Assembly: GCF_900107935.1 (NCBI RefSeq)
Contig: NZ_FNVG01000010.1
Location: 62,001-126,000 of the forward strand
Direction: 5' to 3'
Origin: Vibrio hangzhouensis
GTDB lineage: Bacteria; Pseudomonadota; Gammaproteobacteria; Enterobacterales; Vibrionaceae
DNA length: 64,000 nt
Shown piece by piece: positions 50,077 to 60,147 of the stretch. The number at the start of each line of letters is the position of its first letter. Positions within the stretch are counted from its first letter, which is position 1. A program made the translations under genes and the position numbers. A model generated the notes under the pieces. It made no database searches. It was given only the letters and a program-made list of their open reading frames with translations, and was not told where the DNA came from.

Positions 50077-50526
50077 TCAGTTGAGCGTTAACTCGTTGAG
50101 TGGAAGCCAGTCAACGCTCACTCCCGCCTGTTCAAACATATCCTGGCTCACCATCACCTTTTCACCCCAGCGCGACATAAAGTCTTCGTCTTGCTCGGGG
50201 CAATGGACCACTGAAATACCTGTCTGAATAATTTTGGCTGCACAGTTGGGGCATGGGAAGTGAGTCACCCATATTTCACAGCCATCCAAATCTCGCTTGG
50301 CAAAAAGAATGGCATTTTCTTCGGCATGGAGTGTTTTTAGATATTTCGTCTCGCGCTCATCTATTTCTGCGCTATCGGAAATCCCGTGCGGGTAGCCATT
50401 AAAACCCACTGAAACGATACGATTTTTTTTGGTAATGACGGCGCCGACCTGAGTAGAAGGATCTTTGCTCCATGACCCAACCAGTTCTGCCATTTGAATG
50501 AATCGCTTCGCCCATTTAGAGACCAT
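50077..50526 (-). CDS. dCMP deaminase-like zinc cytidine deaminase
   Basis: A 149-residue zinc-dependent deaminase of the dCMP/ComEB type, making dUMP from dCMP. The zinc motifs are HAEENAI (His and catalytic Glu) and PCPNCAAKI (two Cys). GFNGYPHGISD precedes them, as in the dCMP deaminase family. The ATG at 50526 (MVSKWAKRF) is used since GGAG lies 7 bp before it; a GTG two codons upstream is an alternative. It stands alone; the upstream region contains a weak Pur-box-like sequence near 50611. Confidence 0.85.
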   Translation of the reverse strand: MVSKWAKRFIQMAELVGSWSKDPSTQVGAVITKKNRIVSVGFNGYPHGISDSAEIDERETKYLKTLHAEENAILFAKRDLDGCEIWVTHFPCPNCAAKIIQTGISVVHCPEQDEDFMSRWGEKVMVSQDMFEQAGVSVDWLPLNELTLN

Positions 50527-50830
50527 AATCACTCCATTTTCTCATGTTAAAGATAACTGCCAATGTATTGGCTAGAGTGTACAAAACTTGCTGTAACAAA
50601 ACGAGTAATTTTGCAAACGATTACAAAGCTCAGCCCAGTTGTAGCGCAGTTGGATCAAGGTTTTTAGCTCAAATGATATATCGGTGAATGGAATCTAGAC
50701 AGCAGCCCGATATTTTTGTGACTAACACGAAATTCTTTGTCAGAGTATCGCCAATTCTGCTTAAATTTAGTGAGAAGTGTCATAATACTGTGGCAGAATC
50801 TGAGCAAATCTTTAAGGATGGGAATATACA
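50527..50830. promoter_or_regulatory. Divergent region between the deaminase and Sel1 genes
   Basis: About 300 bp with no gene. TTGCAAACGATTACAA (50611-50626) matches the Pur-box consensus at only 10 of 16 positions, but includes the GCAAACG half and lies before a nucleotide-metabolism gene. AAGGATGGGAATATAC before the ATG at 50831 is the Sel1 gene ribosome site. No other element is clear. Confidence 0.3.
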
Positions 50831-51610
50831 ATGCGAAAAACACTGTTAGCGGTTTCTCTATGTAGTCTGTGTTTTAGTGCAGGAAGCTTTGCGTTTGTAA
50901 AAGATTGGTCGACCCAAAGCGTTCGCCAAGTCGAACAGGGAGCGAATCAAGGGGACCTGTTTGCTCAGATAGAGCTTGGTGATCGTTACGCAATTGGAAA
51001 TGGCATTAAAGAAGATGATGCCAAAGCGGTTGAGTGGTACCACAAAGCTGCTAAACAAGGTAGCGAAACGGCCATGTATAAAATCGGCATGATGTATGAT
51101 AACGGTCATGGTGTTGACTATAACCCAAAAGAAGCGGCATCCTGGTTTGAGAAAGCGTCTAAAAAAGGCAGCGTAGAAGCTCAGTACTATTTGGCAGGCA
51201 TGTACAAATGGGGACGTGGCGTCGCTAAGAGCAATGCGAAGGCGGTGGAGTACTATCGTCAGGCTGCAGAGCGCAATTATGATGTAGCCCAGAACAGTCT
51301 TGGTGTTATGTATGCCAAAGGTCTGGGTGTAGAGAAAAATGATGCCGAGGCGGTTAAGTGGTATAAAAAAGCGGCAAAGAATGGTTATGCCTACGGTCAG
51401 CGTAACCTTGCTTATAAGTATTCTTTGGGTGAAGGCATAGAACAGAGCAATGTTGAGGCATATGCCTGGGCTTCTGTCGCATCCACTAACGGTTACGCAA
51501 CCGCTGAAAATCTACGTGATGAACTGGCCATGAAACTAGCACCAGAACAGCTTGCAGAAGCCAAGAGCAAAGCGAGTGAGTATCTGGCCGCGTACTCTTC
51601 TCACAAGTGA
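50831..51610 (+). CDS. Secreted Sel1-repeat (TPR-like) protein
   Basis: A 259-residue exported protein. A signal peptide (KTLLAVSLCSLCFSAGSFA) is followed by about five Sel1-like repeats with the pattern AxxxLGxxYxxGxGVxxDxxxAVxWYxKAA, for example LGVMYAKGLGVEKNDAEAV and IGMMYDNGHGVDYNPKEAA, spanning about residues 40-230. Sel1 repeats mediate protein-protein contacts; the partner is unknown. It stands alone, with its own terminator overlapping the end of the convergent PLP enzyme gene. Confidence 0.85.
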   Translation: MRKTLLAVSLCSLCFSAGSFAFVKDWSTQSVRQVEQGANQGDLFAQIELGDRYAIGNGIKEDDAKAVEWYHKAAKQGSETAMYKIGMMYDNGHGVDYNPKEAASWFEKASKKGSVEAQYYLAGMYKWGRGVAKSNAKAVEYYRQAAERNYDVAQNSLGVMYAKGLGVEKNDAEAVKWYKKAAKNGYAYGQRNLAYKYSLGEGIEQSNVEAYAWASVASTNGYATAENLRDELAMKLAPEQLAEAKSKASEYLAAYSSHK

Positions 51611-51628
51611 CGTCATAAAATTGGAATG

Positions 51629-51654
51629 AAAGGGAAGCATGGCTTCCCTTTTTT
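51629..51654. terminator. Convergent terminator (Sel1 gene and PLP enzyme)
   Basis: AAAGGGAAGC-ATG-GCTTCCCTTT with T-run on the plus strand; overlaps the stop of the minus-strand gene. Confidence 0.87.
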
Positions 51655-52561
51655 AATCGCCAAATTTTCTGTGATAGCGAGAGAGCATGGTTTCGTTACC
51701 CAATAACCCACCCTGATGGACATACATCAACGTCGTATCTGGGTTTGTGGCTAGCCATGGCGTCAAACAGCGCCACATCATGGGGTCATACAACAGATCA
51801 AATTCGATATCGGTGTGTTGCAGTAGCGAGAGCCATATCAGGTAATCTTCGCGGTAGAGTTTGCCAAAATGGTGTTTGTCCTCTAACTCCAGAATGGTTG
51901 GATAGTTTTCATATTCACCTAACTCCTGAAACTGACTTAGGAGGTAATCCTTCCCTCCAACGCAGGGGCATGTCAGAACCTCTATCCCTTTTGGTTTCAG
52001 CTCCTGAGATAAGTACAGGGCCGTTGTTCCCGTCCCAGATGGCAGTGCGACCTTGATGTTATTTCCTTTTTCAAATCGTGACCACGACAGGATCTCTTTT
52101 GCCAATTGCTCAATACCAACACGTGCTGCCTGAAAGCGACCTCCCTCGGGAATGATATAGCATGCTGGGTCCGAACCATGAACTGTTTGGATGTACTGTT
52201 CAGGGTGAGGAGCATCGCTCCCCACTATATCCGCTATTGAGAGCACTTCTGCGCCCAGTTCGAGAGCAGTGCGGTAGTTACCCATAGGGCGGTCATCGAG
52301 CCAATGGGGTTTGTGGGCGACATAGTAAGTGAGTTTGAGTCCTTTGATGCGGGCAAGGGCGGCTAGTGAGGTCAGAGAATTTGCTTGAGCAGAACCCCAT
52401 CCAATAAGCCTGGTTACCCCAGGCAAAGGTTCATCTAATACCGAGGCAAACTTTCTTGCTTTATTTCCGTTAAAGTGTCCGTGAAGCAGATCATCTCTCT
52501 TGAGGGAAAAGAGATGTCCCTGAAATTGGTGCTGAGTTACAGGACTGTTTTTAAGATTCAC
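51653..52561 (-). CDS. D-cysteine desulfhydrase/ACC deaminase family PLP enzyme
   Basis: A 302-residue fold-type II PLP enzyme. The PLP lysine is in FNGNKARKFASVLD, matching the GNKxRK motif of D-cysteine desulfhydrase (DcyD) and ACC deaminase. A glycine-rich phosphate loop LPSGTGTTALYLSQ lies further on. Substrate specificity cannot be told; D-cysteine desulfhydrase is the commoner activity in Vibrio relatives. The GTG at 52561 is preferred to a TTG two codons upstream because AGGG lies at a suitable distance. It is divergent from the arn operon. Confidence 0.8.
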   Translation of the reverse strand: MNLKNSPVTQHQFQGHLFSLKRDDLLHGHFNGNKARKFASVLDEPLPGVTRLIGWGSAQANSLTSLAALARIKGLKLTYYVAHKPHWLDDRPMGNYRTALELGAEVLSIADIVGSDAPHPEQYIQTVHGSDPACYIIPEGGRFQAARVGIEQLAKEILSWSRFEKGNNIKVALPSGTGTTALYLSQELKPKGIEVLTCPCVGGKDYLLSQFQELGEYENYPTILELEDKHHFGKLYREDYLIWLSLLQHTDIEFDLLYDPMMWRCLTPWLATNPDTTLMYVHQGGLLGNETMLSRYHRKFGD

Positions 52562-52997
52562 GGCCAATGCCCTAATTTGAAGTAGGCCGGGATTTTATCC
52601 CGAAGAAATGATAGTTACAAACACAGAGCATACAAATGATTACATTGGCAAAGTGTCCCGTATGGCAAAATGGCGACCCTCAGGGAGAGGTCGTGCGAAA
52701 TGACGCACAAATTGACATAAAAATGACGTTGCTTCAAAAAAACAGCCGTAGATAAGAATAACGTTTTCGTTTCGCCGATAATCGCCGGTTAGGTTGGTGA
52801 AACGTGCTTTTTAAGTAAAGGTTTTTGTTGAAATGGCGTTATATAAATGGATGTGAGCTATATTTGTTTCAAATATGTTCGAAGAGTCAATGTTTTGTGC
52901 GCTAAAGTCGTGTCAACGCTTTTAATTCTTTGAACGCCCTAGTAAACTTTGGTGTCCTTTTTCGTGTGTGTACACGATTCAACTGTGAGTTTAAAAA
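52562..52997. promoter_or_regulatory. Upstream region of the arn operon
   Basis: 436 bp without a gene. It includes a hairpin CGACC-CTC...GAG-A-GGTCG (52674-52693, one bulge), a sequence with a perfect Pur-box right half (AACGTTTTCGT, 52760-52770), and a small hairpin CGTGT-GTGT-ACACG (52963-52976) 21 bp before arnB. PmrA or PhoP boxes were not recognised. A promoter cannot be named with confidence. Confidence 0.4.
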
Positions 52998-54158
52998 ATG
53001 AGCCAGTCTTTTCTCCCTTTATGCAGACCTGCCGTCGATGAACAAGATATTCAAGCGGTCGTCGATGTACTTCGTTCAGGTTGGATTACTACCGGTCCTA
53101 AGAATGCTGAATTAGAAGCTAAGATTACACAGCATACGGGGGCATCTCACGCCGTAGCGTTAAGTAGTGCGACTGCCGGGATGCATCTGGTACTGCTGGC
53201 TTTGGGTATTGGTCCGGGTGATGAGGTTATAACGCCTTCACTGACCTGGGTTTCTACCGTTAACATGATTACCTTAGTAGGCGCCAAGCCTGTCTTTGTC
53301 GATGTTGATGCTGATACCCTGATGGCAGACGCGGACAAGATTGAACCGCTCATCAATGAAAAGACCAAACTGATTGTACCGGTTCATTATGCGGGTGCAT
53401 CACTGGACCTCGACCCGATTTATGCATTGGGTGAAAAATATGGCATAGCGGTTGTGGAAGATGCTGCGCACGCGCTCGGCACCGAATATAAGGGCAAGCC
53501 AATTGGTCACCGTGGTTCTTGCTTGTTCTCGACTCATGCAATTAAGAACGTGACGACTGCAGAAGGTGGCATTTTTACTACTCATGATGCTGAACTGGCG
53601 GGTAAAGTACGCCGCCTCAAATTCCACGGTTTGGGTGTTGACGCGTTTGACCGCGAAACACAAGGTCGCGCTCCACAAGCCGAAGTAGTAGAGCCGGGCT
53701 TTAAGTACAACATGCCAGATATTTGCGCGGTGCTTGCACTTGGACAAATGGATCGCATTGATGAGATTACCGCCAAGCGAACCGAGCTGGCACTTTCTTA
53801 TCGCGCTAAACTAGAGTCGATTAAAGGCATCACTCCGCTAGGTTTAGCTTCGCACGATCACAAGCACTGCTGGCACTTGTTGATCATTCGTGTCGATCCA
53901 GCGGTTGCAGGCCTGAATCGTGATGACCTTATCGCAGCGCTAAAAGAAAAAGGTATTGGTGCAGGTATTCACTTTAAAGCCTGCCACACTCAAAAATACT
54001 ATCGTGAAAATTACACCAAACTGTTTGGGACAATGAACCCTGACTTAAGTAATACAGAACGTAACAGTAACCAAATCTGCTCACTACCGTTGTTCCCTGA
54101 TATGACTCAGGAAGATGTAGAACGCGTAGTCAGCGCCGTTTCAGAAATAATTGGGTAA
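52998..54158 (+). CDS. arnB: UDP-4-amino-4-deoxy-L-arabinose aminotransferase ArnB
   Basis: PLP aminotransferase that makes UDP-Ara4N from UDP-4-keto-arabinose, the second committed step of lipid A aminoarabinose modification. The 386 residues belong to the DegT/DnrJ/EryC1 family: [10 protein letters not shown] near the start, [17 protein letters not shown], and the PLP lysine K183 in [15 protein letters not shown]. It is the first gene of arnBCADTEF and starts 3 bp before arnC. Length matches E. coli ArnB (379). Confidence 0.95.
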   Translation: MSQSFLPLCRPAVDEQDIQAVVDVLRSGWITTGPKNAELEAKITQHTGASHAVALSSATAGMHLVLLALGIGPGDEVITPSLTWVSTVNMITLVGAKPVFVDVDADTLMADADKIEPLINEKTKLIVPVHYAGASLDLDPIYALGEKYGIAVVEDAAHALGTEYKGKPIGHRGSCLFSTHAIKNVTTAEGGIFTTHDAELAGKVRRLKFHGLGVDAFDRETQGRAPQAEVVEPGFKYNMPDICAVLALGQMDRIDEITAKRTELALSYRAKLESIKGITPLGLASHDHKHCWHLLIIRVDPAVAGLNRDDLIAALKEKGIGAGIHFKACHTQKYYRENYTKLFGTMNPDLSNTERNSNQICSLPLFPDMTQEDVERVVSAVSEIIG

Positions 54159-54161
54159 GCC

Positions 54162-55160
54162 ATGAAACACAAACAAGCAATCAACTTTGTCTCTATCGTT
54201 ATTCCTGTCTATAACGAAGAAAACTGTTTACAAGAGCTTATTGACCGCACGACCAAGGCGAGCGATAGCCTTGGTAAAGATTATGAGCTCATTCTTGTCG
54301 ACGATGGCAGTCGTGACCGCAGTGCAGAGATCATCGAAGAAGCGGCTGCAAAAGAGGGTAGCCATGTTGTTGGAGTTATTCTTAATCGTAACTACGGTCA
54401 ACATAACGCTATCATGGCGGGCTTTGATCAGGTTCGCGGTGATTTGATCATTACATTGGATGCGGATCTTCAGAACCCGCCAGAAGAGATCCCTAACCTA
54501 GTTGCTAAAGCGGAAGAAGGTTTTGACTCGGTAGGTACGGTGCGTAAGAACCGTCAGGACAGTGCATTGCGTCGTTATCCATCCAAGCTGATCAACAAGT
54601 TGGTGAAGCGCTCTACGGGTGTTGAAATGAACGACTACGGCTGTATGCTTCGTGCCTATCGTCGCCATGTTGTCGACGCCATGCTGGAGTGCCATGAACG
54701 TAGTACCTTTATTCCGGTACTGGCTAACGGTTTCTCTCGTCACACCACTGAGATTGACGTTCATCACGATGAACGCGCAGACGGTGAGTCAAAATACAGC
54801 TTTATGAAACTTATTAGTCTAATGTTTGACTTAATCACCAGTATGACCACAGCGCCACTGCGCATGTTGAGTATTGTTGGTGGTGGTATTGCAGCCGCAG
54901 GTATTGCTTTTGGCGCAATCTTGATGCTCATGCGCATTATGTTTGGTTCAGAGTGGGCAGGTGACGGCCTGTTCACATTGTTTGCTATTCTATTTGTATT
55001 TGTTGGTGCGCAATTTGTTGGTCTTGGCTTACTTGGTGAGTATATTGGCCGCATCTATTCAGATGTGAGAGCGCGTCCTCGTTTCTATGTGCAAGATGTT
55101 CTGGTTGGCGCAGCCACCCGAGAAGCACGTCAAAACGACGAATTAAAGAATCAAGAATAA
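54162..55160 (+). CDS. arnC: Undecaprenyl-phosphate 4-deoxy-4-formamido-L-arabinose transferase ArnC
   Basis: GT2 glycosyltransferase that puts formylated Ara4N on undecaprenyl phosphate at the inner membrane. The 332 residues begin [18 protein letters not shown], with [26 protein letters not shown] (metal-binding DAD) and two C-terminal helices ([23 protein letters not shown], [20 protein letters not shown]) followed by [17 protein letters not shown]. Start is 3 bp after arnB; arnA follows 24 bp downstream. Confidence 0.95.
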   Translation: MKHKQAINFVSIVIPVYNEENCLQELIDRTTKASDSLGKDYELILVDDGSRDRSAEIIEEAAAKEGSHVVGVILNRNYGQHNAIMAGFDQVRGDLIITLDADLQNPPEEIPNLVAKAEEGFDSVGTVRKNRQDSALRRYPSKLINKLVKRSTGVEMNDYGCMLRAYRRHVVDAMLECHERSTFIPVLANGFSRHTTEIDVHHDERADGESKYSFMKLISLMFDLITSMTTAPLRMLSIVGGGIAAAGIAFGAILMLMRIMFGSEWAGDGLFTLFAILFVFVGAQFVGLGLLGEYIGRIYSDVRARPRFYVQDVLVGAATREARQNDELKNQE

Positions 55161-55184
55161 GATTTATATTTAGAGGAAAATTTC

Positions 55185-57164
55185 ATGAAAGTAGTAGTGT
55201 TTGCCTACCACAATATCGGTTGTACTGGCATTCGTAGCCTGCTTGATGCAGGTGTAGAAATCGAAGCGGTATTCACCCATGTTGATGACAGCAACGAGAA
55301 TGTGTTTTTCGAGTCTGTAGCGAAACTTGCGGCGAAAAACGGTATTCCAGTTTACGCACCAGAAGACGTGAACCACCCTCTATGGGTTGAAAAGATCCGT
55401 GCGATGAAGCCGGACGCACTGTTCTCATTCTACTATCGCAACATGATCAGCCAAGAGGTGCTGGATATTGCGCCAAAAGGCGGTTTCAACCTACACGGCT
55501 CTCTGCTTCCTACTTACCGTGGTCGCGCGCCAATCAACTGGGCGCTGGTTAACGGTGAAACAGAGACAGGCGTAACGCTACACAAAATGGTTCAAAAAGC
55601 TGATGCGGGTGACATCGTAGGTCAAGAGAAGATCGCAATCACTGACGCTGACACGGCAGAAACGCTTCATAAGCGCATGAACGTAGCGTCAAGCGATTTG
55701 CTAAGCAAAGTCCTACCAACTATCGTTGATGGTTCTTTTAAAGCGACAGCACAAGACGAGAGTAAGGCAACTTACTTTGGCCGTCGCACTCCAGCTGACG
55801 GTGAGATCAAGTGGTCAAACGATTCTCGCACAGTATTCAACCTAGTACGTGCCGTTACAGAACCGTTCCCGGGTGCATTCACTTTCCTAGGTGAACGTAA
55901 ACTGACGATCTGGAATGCAGAAGCAAGTGAAAAAACGTTCGATGTAACCCCAGGTACTATCGTGGCGACTAAGCCACTAACCATTGCGTGTGCACAAGGT
56001 TCACTGATTGTTAAGTCTGGCGAAGCAGAAAATGGCCTATACCTGGGTGGCGAGCAGCTAGCGGCTGAGCTTCACCTTGTTGAAGGTATGCGTTTTGGTC
56101 CTCAAGCAAGTGCACTTATCAACGCTAAGAAGCGTCAGAAAGTTCTTATCCTTGGTGCTAACGGCTTCATCGGTACTCACCTGACTAAGCGTCTTCTAGA
56201 CGATGGTGGTTACGAAGTTTATGCAATGGACATGAACTCGAACCAAATTGAAGAGCATCTAAGCCACCCAGATTTCCACTTCGTTGAAGGTGATATCACT
56301 ATCCACAATGAGTGGATCGAATACCACGTTAAGAAGTGTGACATCATTCTGCCACTAGTGGCTATCGCAACGCCTATCGAGTACACGCGTAACCCGCTGC
56401 GAGTATTCGAGCTAGATTTCGAAGAGAACCTGAAGATCGTTCGTGCCTGTGTGAAATACAACAAGCGCATCATCTTCCCATCGACGTCTGAAGTGTACGG
56501 TATGTCGACTGATCCTGAGTTCAACGAAGATACATCGCCACTGATCGTTGGTCCTATCAACCGTCAGCGTTGGATCTACTCAGTATCTAAGCAGCTACTT
56601 GACCGCGTTATCTGGGCTTATGGTAAAAAAGATGGCCTTAAGTTCACACTGTTCCGTCCGTTTAACTGGATGGGTCCACGTCTGGATAGCCTGAACTCAG
56701 CACGTATCGGTTCTAGCCGTGCAATCACTCAGTTGATCCTGAACCTTGTTGAAGGTACGCCGATTAAGCTTATCGACGGTGGTGAACAGAAGCGTTGTTT
56801 CACTGACATTTCTGAAGCGATTGAAGCGTTATTCCGCATCATTGAAAACAAAGAAGGTCTGTGTGACGGTCAAATCATCAATATCGGTGCACCAGAAAAC
56901 GAAGCGAGCATCAAAGAGCTTGCTGAGACACTGGTTGAGAAGTTTGACAACCACCCACTTCGTGATCAGTTCCCTCCATTCGCTGGCTACAACCTGGTTG
57001 AAAGTAAAGCGTTCTACGGCGACGGCTACCAAGACGTACAACACCGTAAACCAAGCATCGCAAACGCGAAGAAACTGCTTGATTGGGAACCAAAAGTTCA
57101 CATGAACGACACAATCGAAGAAACGCTCGATTTCTTCCTTAAAGGTGCAGTAGAAGAGAAGTAA
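55185..57164 (+). CDS. arnA: Bifunctional UDP-glucuronate decarboxylase / UDP-Ara4N formyltransferase ArnA
   Basis: Two-domain enzyme of Ara4N synthesis. The N-terminal formyltransferase domain (about 1-300) carries the catalytic [16 protein letters not shown] with H104 and D140 in ADAGDIVGQ, at the same positions as in E. coli. The C-terminal decarboxylase (about 315-659) is a short-chain dehydrogenase fold with [18 protein letters not shown] and [11 protein letters not shown]. The 659 residues match the family (660). A TTTAGAGGAAAATTTC leader precedes the ATG. Codon use looks unusually biased for an accessory operon, suggesting strong expression. Confidence 0.96.
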   Translation: MKVVVFAYHNIGCTGIRSLLDAGVEIEAVFTHVDDSNENVFFESVAKLAAKNGIPVYAPEDVNHPLWVEKIRAMKPDALFSFYYRNMISQEVLDIAPKGGFNLHGSLLPTYRGRAPINWALVNGETETGVTLHKMVQKADAGDIVGQEKIAITDADTAETLHKRMNVASSDLLSKVLPTIVDGSFKATAQDESKATYFGRRTPADGEIKWSNDSRTVFNLVRAVTEPFPGAFTFLGERKLTIWNAEASEKTFDVTPGTIVATKPLTIACAQGSLIVKSGEAENGLYLGGEQLAAELHLVEGMRFGPQASALINAKKRQKVLILGANGFIGTHLTKRLLDDGGYEVYAMDMNSNQIEEHLSHPDFHFVEGDITIHNEWIEYHVKKCDIILPLVAIATPIEYTRNPLRVFELDFEENLKIVRACVKYNKRIIFPSTSEVYGMSTDPEFNEDTSPLIVGPINRQRWIYSVSKQLLDRVIWAYGKKDGLKFTLFRPFNWMGPRLDSLNSARIGSSRAITQLILNLVEGTPIKLIDGGEQKRCFTDISEAIEALFRIIENKEGLCDGQIINIGAPENEASIKELAETLVEKFDNHPLRDQFPPFAGYNLVESKAFYGDGYQDVQHRKPSIANAKKLLDWEPKVHMNDTIEETLDFFLKGAVEEK

Positions 57165-58078
57165 TGAATAAGAATGAAGTCACTAAAGTCGGTCTTCGTA
57201 TCGATGTAGACACTTTTCGAGGTACCAAATTAGGTGTACCTAAGCTACTCGAGATCTTCGAGAAGCACGGAGTGATGGCTTCATTCTTCTTTACTGTTGG
57301 ACCTGATAACATGGGGCGCCATATATGGCGCCTTTTGCGTCCTGCATTTTTGAAGAAGATGCTACGCTCTAAAGCCGCGAGCTTGTATGGCTACGATATT
57401 CTTATTCGTGGCACCATATGGCCAGGACCTGTGATTGGTAAAAAGCTGCGTCATATCATTGAAGCAACAGATACCGCTGGTCATGAAATCGGTCTTCATG
57501 CCTGGGATCACCATAAATGGCAGATGAAAACTGACTCTATGTCAGCTGAAGAGCTGCGTAGCGAGATCACCAAAGGCTATAACCTGCTTAAGGATATTAC
57601 GGGCCGCGACCTACCGTGCAGTGCGGTTGCAGGTTGGCGTTGTACCGAGCAGACACTGGTGGAAAAAGATGCGTTTCCATTTAAGTACAACAGCGACTGT
57701 CGTGGAGATTCGATTTTCTCTCCTGGTGAAGGTATGGCTCCGCAAATTCCGGTCACTTTGCCGACTTACGATGAGCTGGTTGGTCAAGATGGCGTCGACA
57801 ACAGTAACTATAACGATGCGATACTTAATCTAATTAAACGTGATGGTTTGAACGTCTACACCATTCACGCAGAAGTTGAGGGAATCGTTTGTGCTGAAAT
57901 GTTTGAAGATTTGATTGTCAGAGCTAAGCAACAGAATATAGAATTCGTGCCTATGGTTGATCTGCTCCCGGATGCAGAAACACCACTTCCTAAAGATTCG
58001 ATTAACAATATCGAGATGGAAGGGCGTGAAGGCTGGCTGACTCACCAAGCATCATTTGTTGAGAAGATGGGGCTTTAG
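57164..58078 (+). CDS. arnD: 4-deoxy-4-formamido-L-arabinose-phosphoundecaprenol deformylase ArnD
   Basis: NodB-type deformylase that removes the formyl group from undecaprenyl-phosphate-Ara4FN. The 304 residues start NEVTKVGLRIDVDTFRGTKLG (metal-binding D in RIDVDT), then MASFFFTVGPDNMGRH, HEIGLHAWDHHKWQ (His motif) and PCSAVAGWRCT. The ATG overlaps the arnA stop by one base (57164), so translation is coupled. A terminator-like hairpin follows at 58107-58128. Confidence 0.94.
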   Translation: MNKNEVTKVGLRIDVDTFRGTKLGVPKLLEIFEKHGVMASFFFTVGPDNMGRHIWRLLRPAFLKKMLRSKAASLYGYDILIRGTIWPGPVIGKKLRHIIEATDTAGHEIGLHAWDHHKWQMKTDSMSAEELRSEITKGYNLLKDITGRDLPCSAVAGWRCTEQTLVEKDAFPFKYNSDCRGDSIFSPGEGMAPQIPVTLPTYDELVGQDGVDNSNYNDAILNLIKRDGLNVYTIHAEVEGIVCAEMFEDLIVRAKQQNIEFVPMVDLLPDAETPLPKDSINNIEMEGREGWLTHQASFVEKMGL

Positions 58079-58106
58079 CCAAACCTATCGTCGGTTCGAA
58101 ACACAT

Positions 58107-58128
58107 AAGCCCATGAACTCATGGGCTT
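58107..58128 (+). terminator. Internal terminator-like hairpin between arnD and arnT
   Basis: AAGCCCATGA followed after AC by TCATGGGCTT, a 10-bp perfect inverted repeat with a near-minimal loop, then TTATTC. It lies in the 69-bp gap between arnD and arnT, the largest gap in the operon. It could reduce transcription of arnTEF or mark a promoter-less boundary; the T tract is only two to four residues. Confidence 0.6.
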
Positions 58129-58147
58129 TTATTCAATTGGATGAAGA

Positions 58148-59800
58148 ATGCAACAATCTCGAATTAACTGGGCGGTGTGGGTACCGCTTTTCTTTATTGC
58201 GTTATACATTTTGCCACTGGATTTGCGTCCATTGTGGTCACCTGACGAACTTCGCTATGGTGAAATTTCTCGTGAGATGGTCGCTTCGGGCAACTGGATT
58301 GTCCCGACTTTTAACGACCTCCGCTATTTTGAAAAGCCGATTATGGGCTACTGGTTCAATGCGATTGCGCAAGTCCTTTTCGGTGATACCAACTTTGCGG
58401 TAAGAATTGCTTCAGCGCTGGCAACATTCGGTGGTGCACTTATCCTGGTCTCTGTAGTTGGCCGTATGGCTGATCGCCGTCAAGGCTGGTTAACGGCGGG
58501 TGTATTCCTGAGCATGTTCATGGTTGCGGCCATTGGTACCTACAGTGTTCTGGACGGCATGCTGGCATTTTGGCTCACTGCTTGTTACGCGGCATTCTTT
58601 TTTGCCACCGAAGCTACCACGACTAAGCAGCGTTGGATTTATTACGGACTAGCAGGCTTCTCTTGTGGCTGTGCGGTATTAACCAAGGGATTTTTGGCGC
58701 TTGCCCTACCTGTGATTGTGGTCGTTCCGTATATGATTGTGCAAAAGCAGTTCCTGGAAATCCTTCGTTGGGGCTGGTGGGTAATGTTGGTCGCGTTTGT
58801 TACATGCTTACCCTGGTCATTGGCCATTCATGCGGCGGAACCTGATTACTGGAATTACTTCTTCTGGGAAGAGCATATCCATCGTTTCTCTGCTGAAGAT
58901 GCTCAGCACGCAGCGCCGATTTGGTATTATGTGCCATTCCTGTTTTTAGGTACGCTTCCTTGGATATTTTGGGCGCCATCTGCCACTATCCAGCTTAAAG
59001 GCGAGCTCAGCAAGCCACTGATCCGTTATTCGGTTTTGTGGGCGCTGATGCCGTTCCTATTGTTCTCTTATGCAAGTGGTAAGCTAGCGACTTACATTCT
59101 ACCGTGCATGGCGCCTATCGCGATTCTGCTGACTCATGGCATCATTAAAGCCTACAACAACAAAGCCAAAGGGCTGACCATTGGATCGATTATTAATGGT
59201 TTATTTTTTGCGACAGTAGCCATTACGCTGATGGTGATGTTCTTTATGGGCAAATTGCCATTGGATGAAACGGAATCGTACCGTCCTTGGATCGCACTGT
59301 TTATTCTGGGTTTCTGGGCGGCATGTGCTTTCTTCGCTGCAAAAGCGAAAGCATTTGAGAGTAAGTTTGCCGCTTATATGCTGTCGCCTCTTGCGTTGTT
59401 CGCTTTGTTCTCGACTGTCGTACCAAACTCGACCATTGACTCTAAAATGCCAGCGCGCTTTATGGAAGAACTGGCACCTAAAGTCAGCGATAATATGGTA
59501 TTGATTGCCGACTATCCCGATACCATGTCGGCAATAAACTGGTACCTGAAGCGCACAGATGTCTACATCACTAAAGGTATGGGTGAAGTGGATTATGGCT
59601 TGGGATATGAAGACTCTAAGCATCGCTACGTGCCTTTTAAGCAGCTTGGTGACTTCATCAAGCAACAGCAAGAGCACGCACCTGTGTTGCTTCATTTCAG
59701 GAACTTGCCAACTCTGCCAGATGACTTCCCGAAGCCAGATGATCACGTTGATCGCGGTCGTTACCACGCGCTGATCTTTAATCAACAAGACGCCCAGTAA
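58148..59800 (+). CDS. arnT: Undecaprenyl phosphate-Ara4N:lipid A transferase ArnT
   Basis: Integral-membrane GT83/PMT-type transferase that moves Ara4N to the lipid A phosphates on the periplasmic side, giving polymyxin resistance. The 550 residues have about 12 hydrophobic segments with the PMT N-terminal block [16 protein letters not shown] and [13 protein letters not shown]. The C-terminal soluble part includes [12 protein letters not shown]. The stop TAA overlaps the arnE ATG by one base (59800). It is preceded by a terminator-like hairpin. Confidence 0.95.
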   Translation: MQQSRINWAVWVPLFFIALYILPLDLRPLWSPDELRYGEISREMVASGNWIVPTFNDLRYFEKPIMGYWFNAIAQVLFGDTNFAVRIASALATFGGALILVSVVGRMADRRQGWLTAGVFLSMFMVAAIGTYSVLDGMLAFWLTACYAAFFFATEATTTKQRWIYYGLAGFSCGCAVLTKGFLALALPVIVVVPYMIVQKQFLEILRWGWWVMLVAFVTCLPWSLAIHAAEPDYWNYFFWEEHIHRFSAEDAQHAAPIWYYVPFLFLGTLPWIFWAPSATIQLKGELSKPLIRYSVLWALMPFLLFSYASGKLATYILPCMAPIAILLTHGIIKAYNNKAKGLTIGSIINGLFFATVAITLMVMFFMGKLPLDETESYRPWIALFILGFWAACAFFAAKAKAFESKFAAYMLSPLALFALFSTVVPNSTIDSKMPARFMEELAPKVSDNMVLIADYPDTMSAINWYLKRTDVYITKGMGEVDYGLGYEDSKHRYVPFKQLGDFIKQQQEHAPVLLHFRNLPTLPDDFPKPDDHVDRGRYHALIFNQQDAQ

Positions 59801-60147
59801 TGACAGTACTGCTGTTCATACTTTCAGTCGTTGCAAGCTCGCTTAGCCAGTATTGGCAAAAGCGAGCGGCTATGTATTTTGAAGAAAATCCTCAGCTATC
59901 GGCAATTGGAAAGCTGCTGAGCTTTCCGATGATACTGGGGATCGTATTTTTGGGTACCAGTGCGATCACCTGGCTTGGTGTGCTGAGTCAGTGGGATGTT
60001 TCGGTGGCGTATCCTCTGCTTAGCATCAATTTCGTGATTATGTTGCTGGTTTCTAAGTTTGCGTTTGGTGAAGTCATTGTGCCGAAGCAGTGGCTGGGAG
60101 TCATGTTTATCATGCTCGGCGTCGGCATTATTGGAGGAGCCAGCTAA
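59800..60147 (+). CDS. arnE: Undecaprenyl phosphate-Ara4N flippase subunit ArnE
   Basis: Small multidrug-resistance-like subunit (115 residues, four helices) of the flippase that brings undecaprenyl-phosphate-Ara4N to the periplasmic leaflet. Segments such as [18 protein letters not shown] and [16 protein letters not shown] are typical. It overlaps arnT and arnF by one base each, so the three genes are translationally coupled. Confidence 0.92.
   Translation: MTVLLFILSVVASSLSQYWQKRAAMYFEENPQLSAIGKLLSFPMILGIVFLGTSAITWLGVLSQWDVSVAYPLLSINFVIMLLVSKFAFGEVIVPKQWLGVMFIMLGVGIIGGAS

Noticed and set aside
59201..59788. 195-codon open frame antisense to arnT
   Set aside because: It is fully inside a secure gene on the opposite strand, with no recognisable domain or translation signal.
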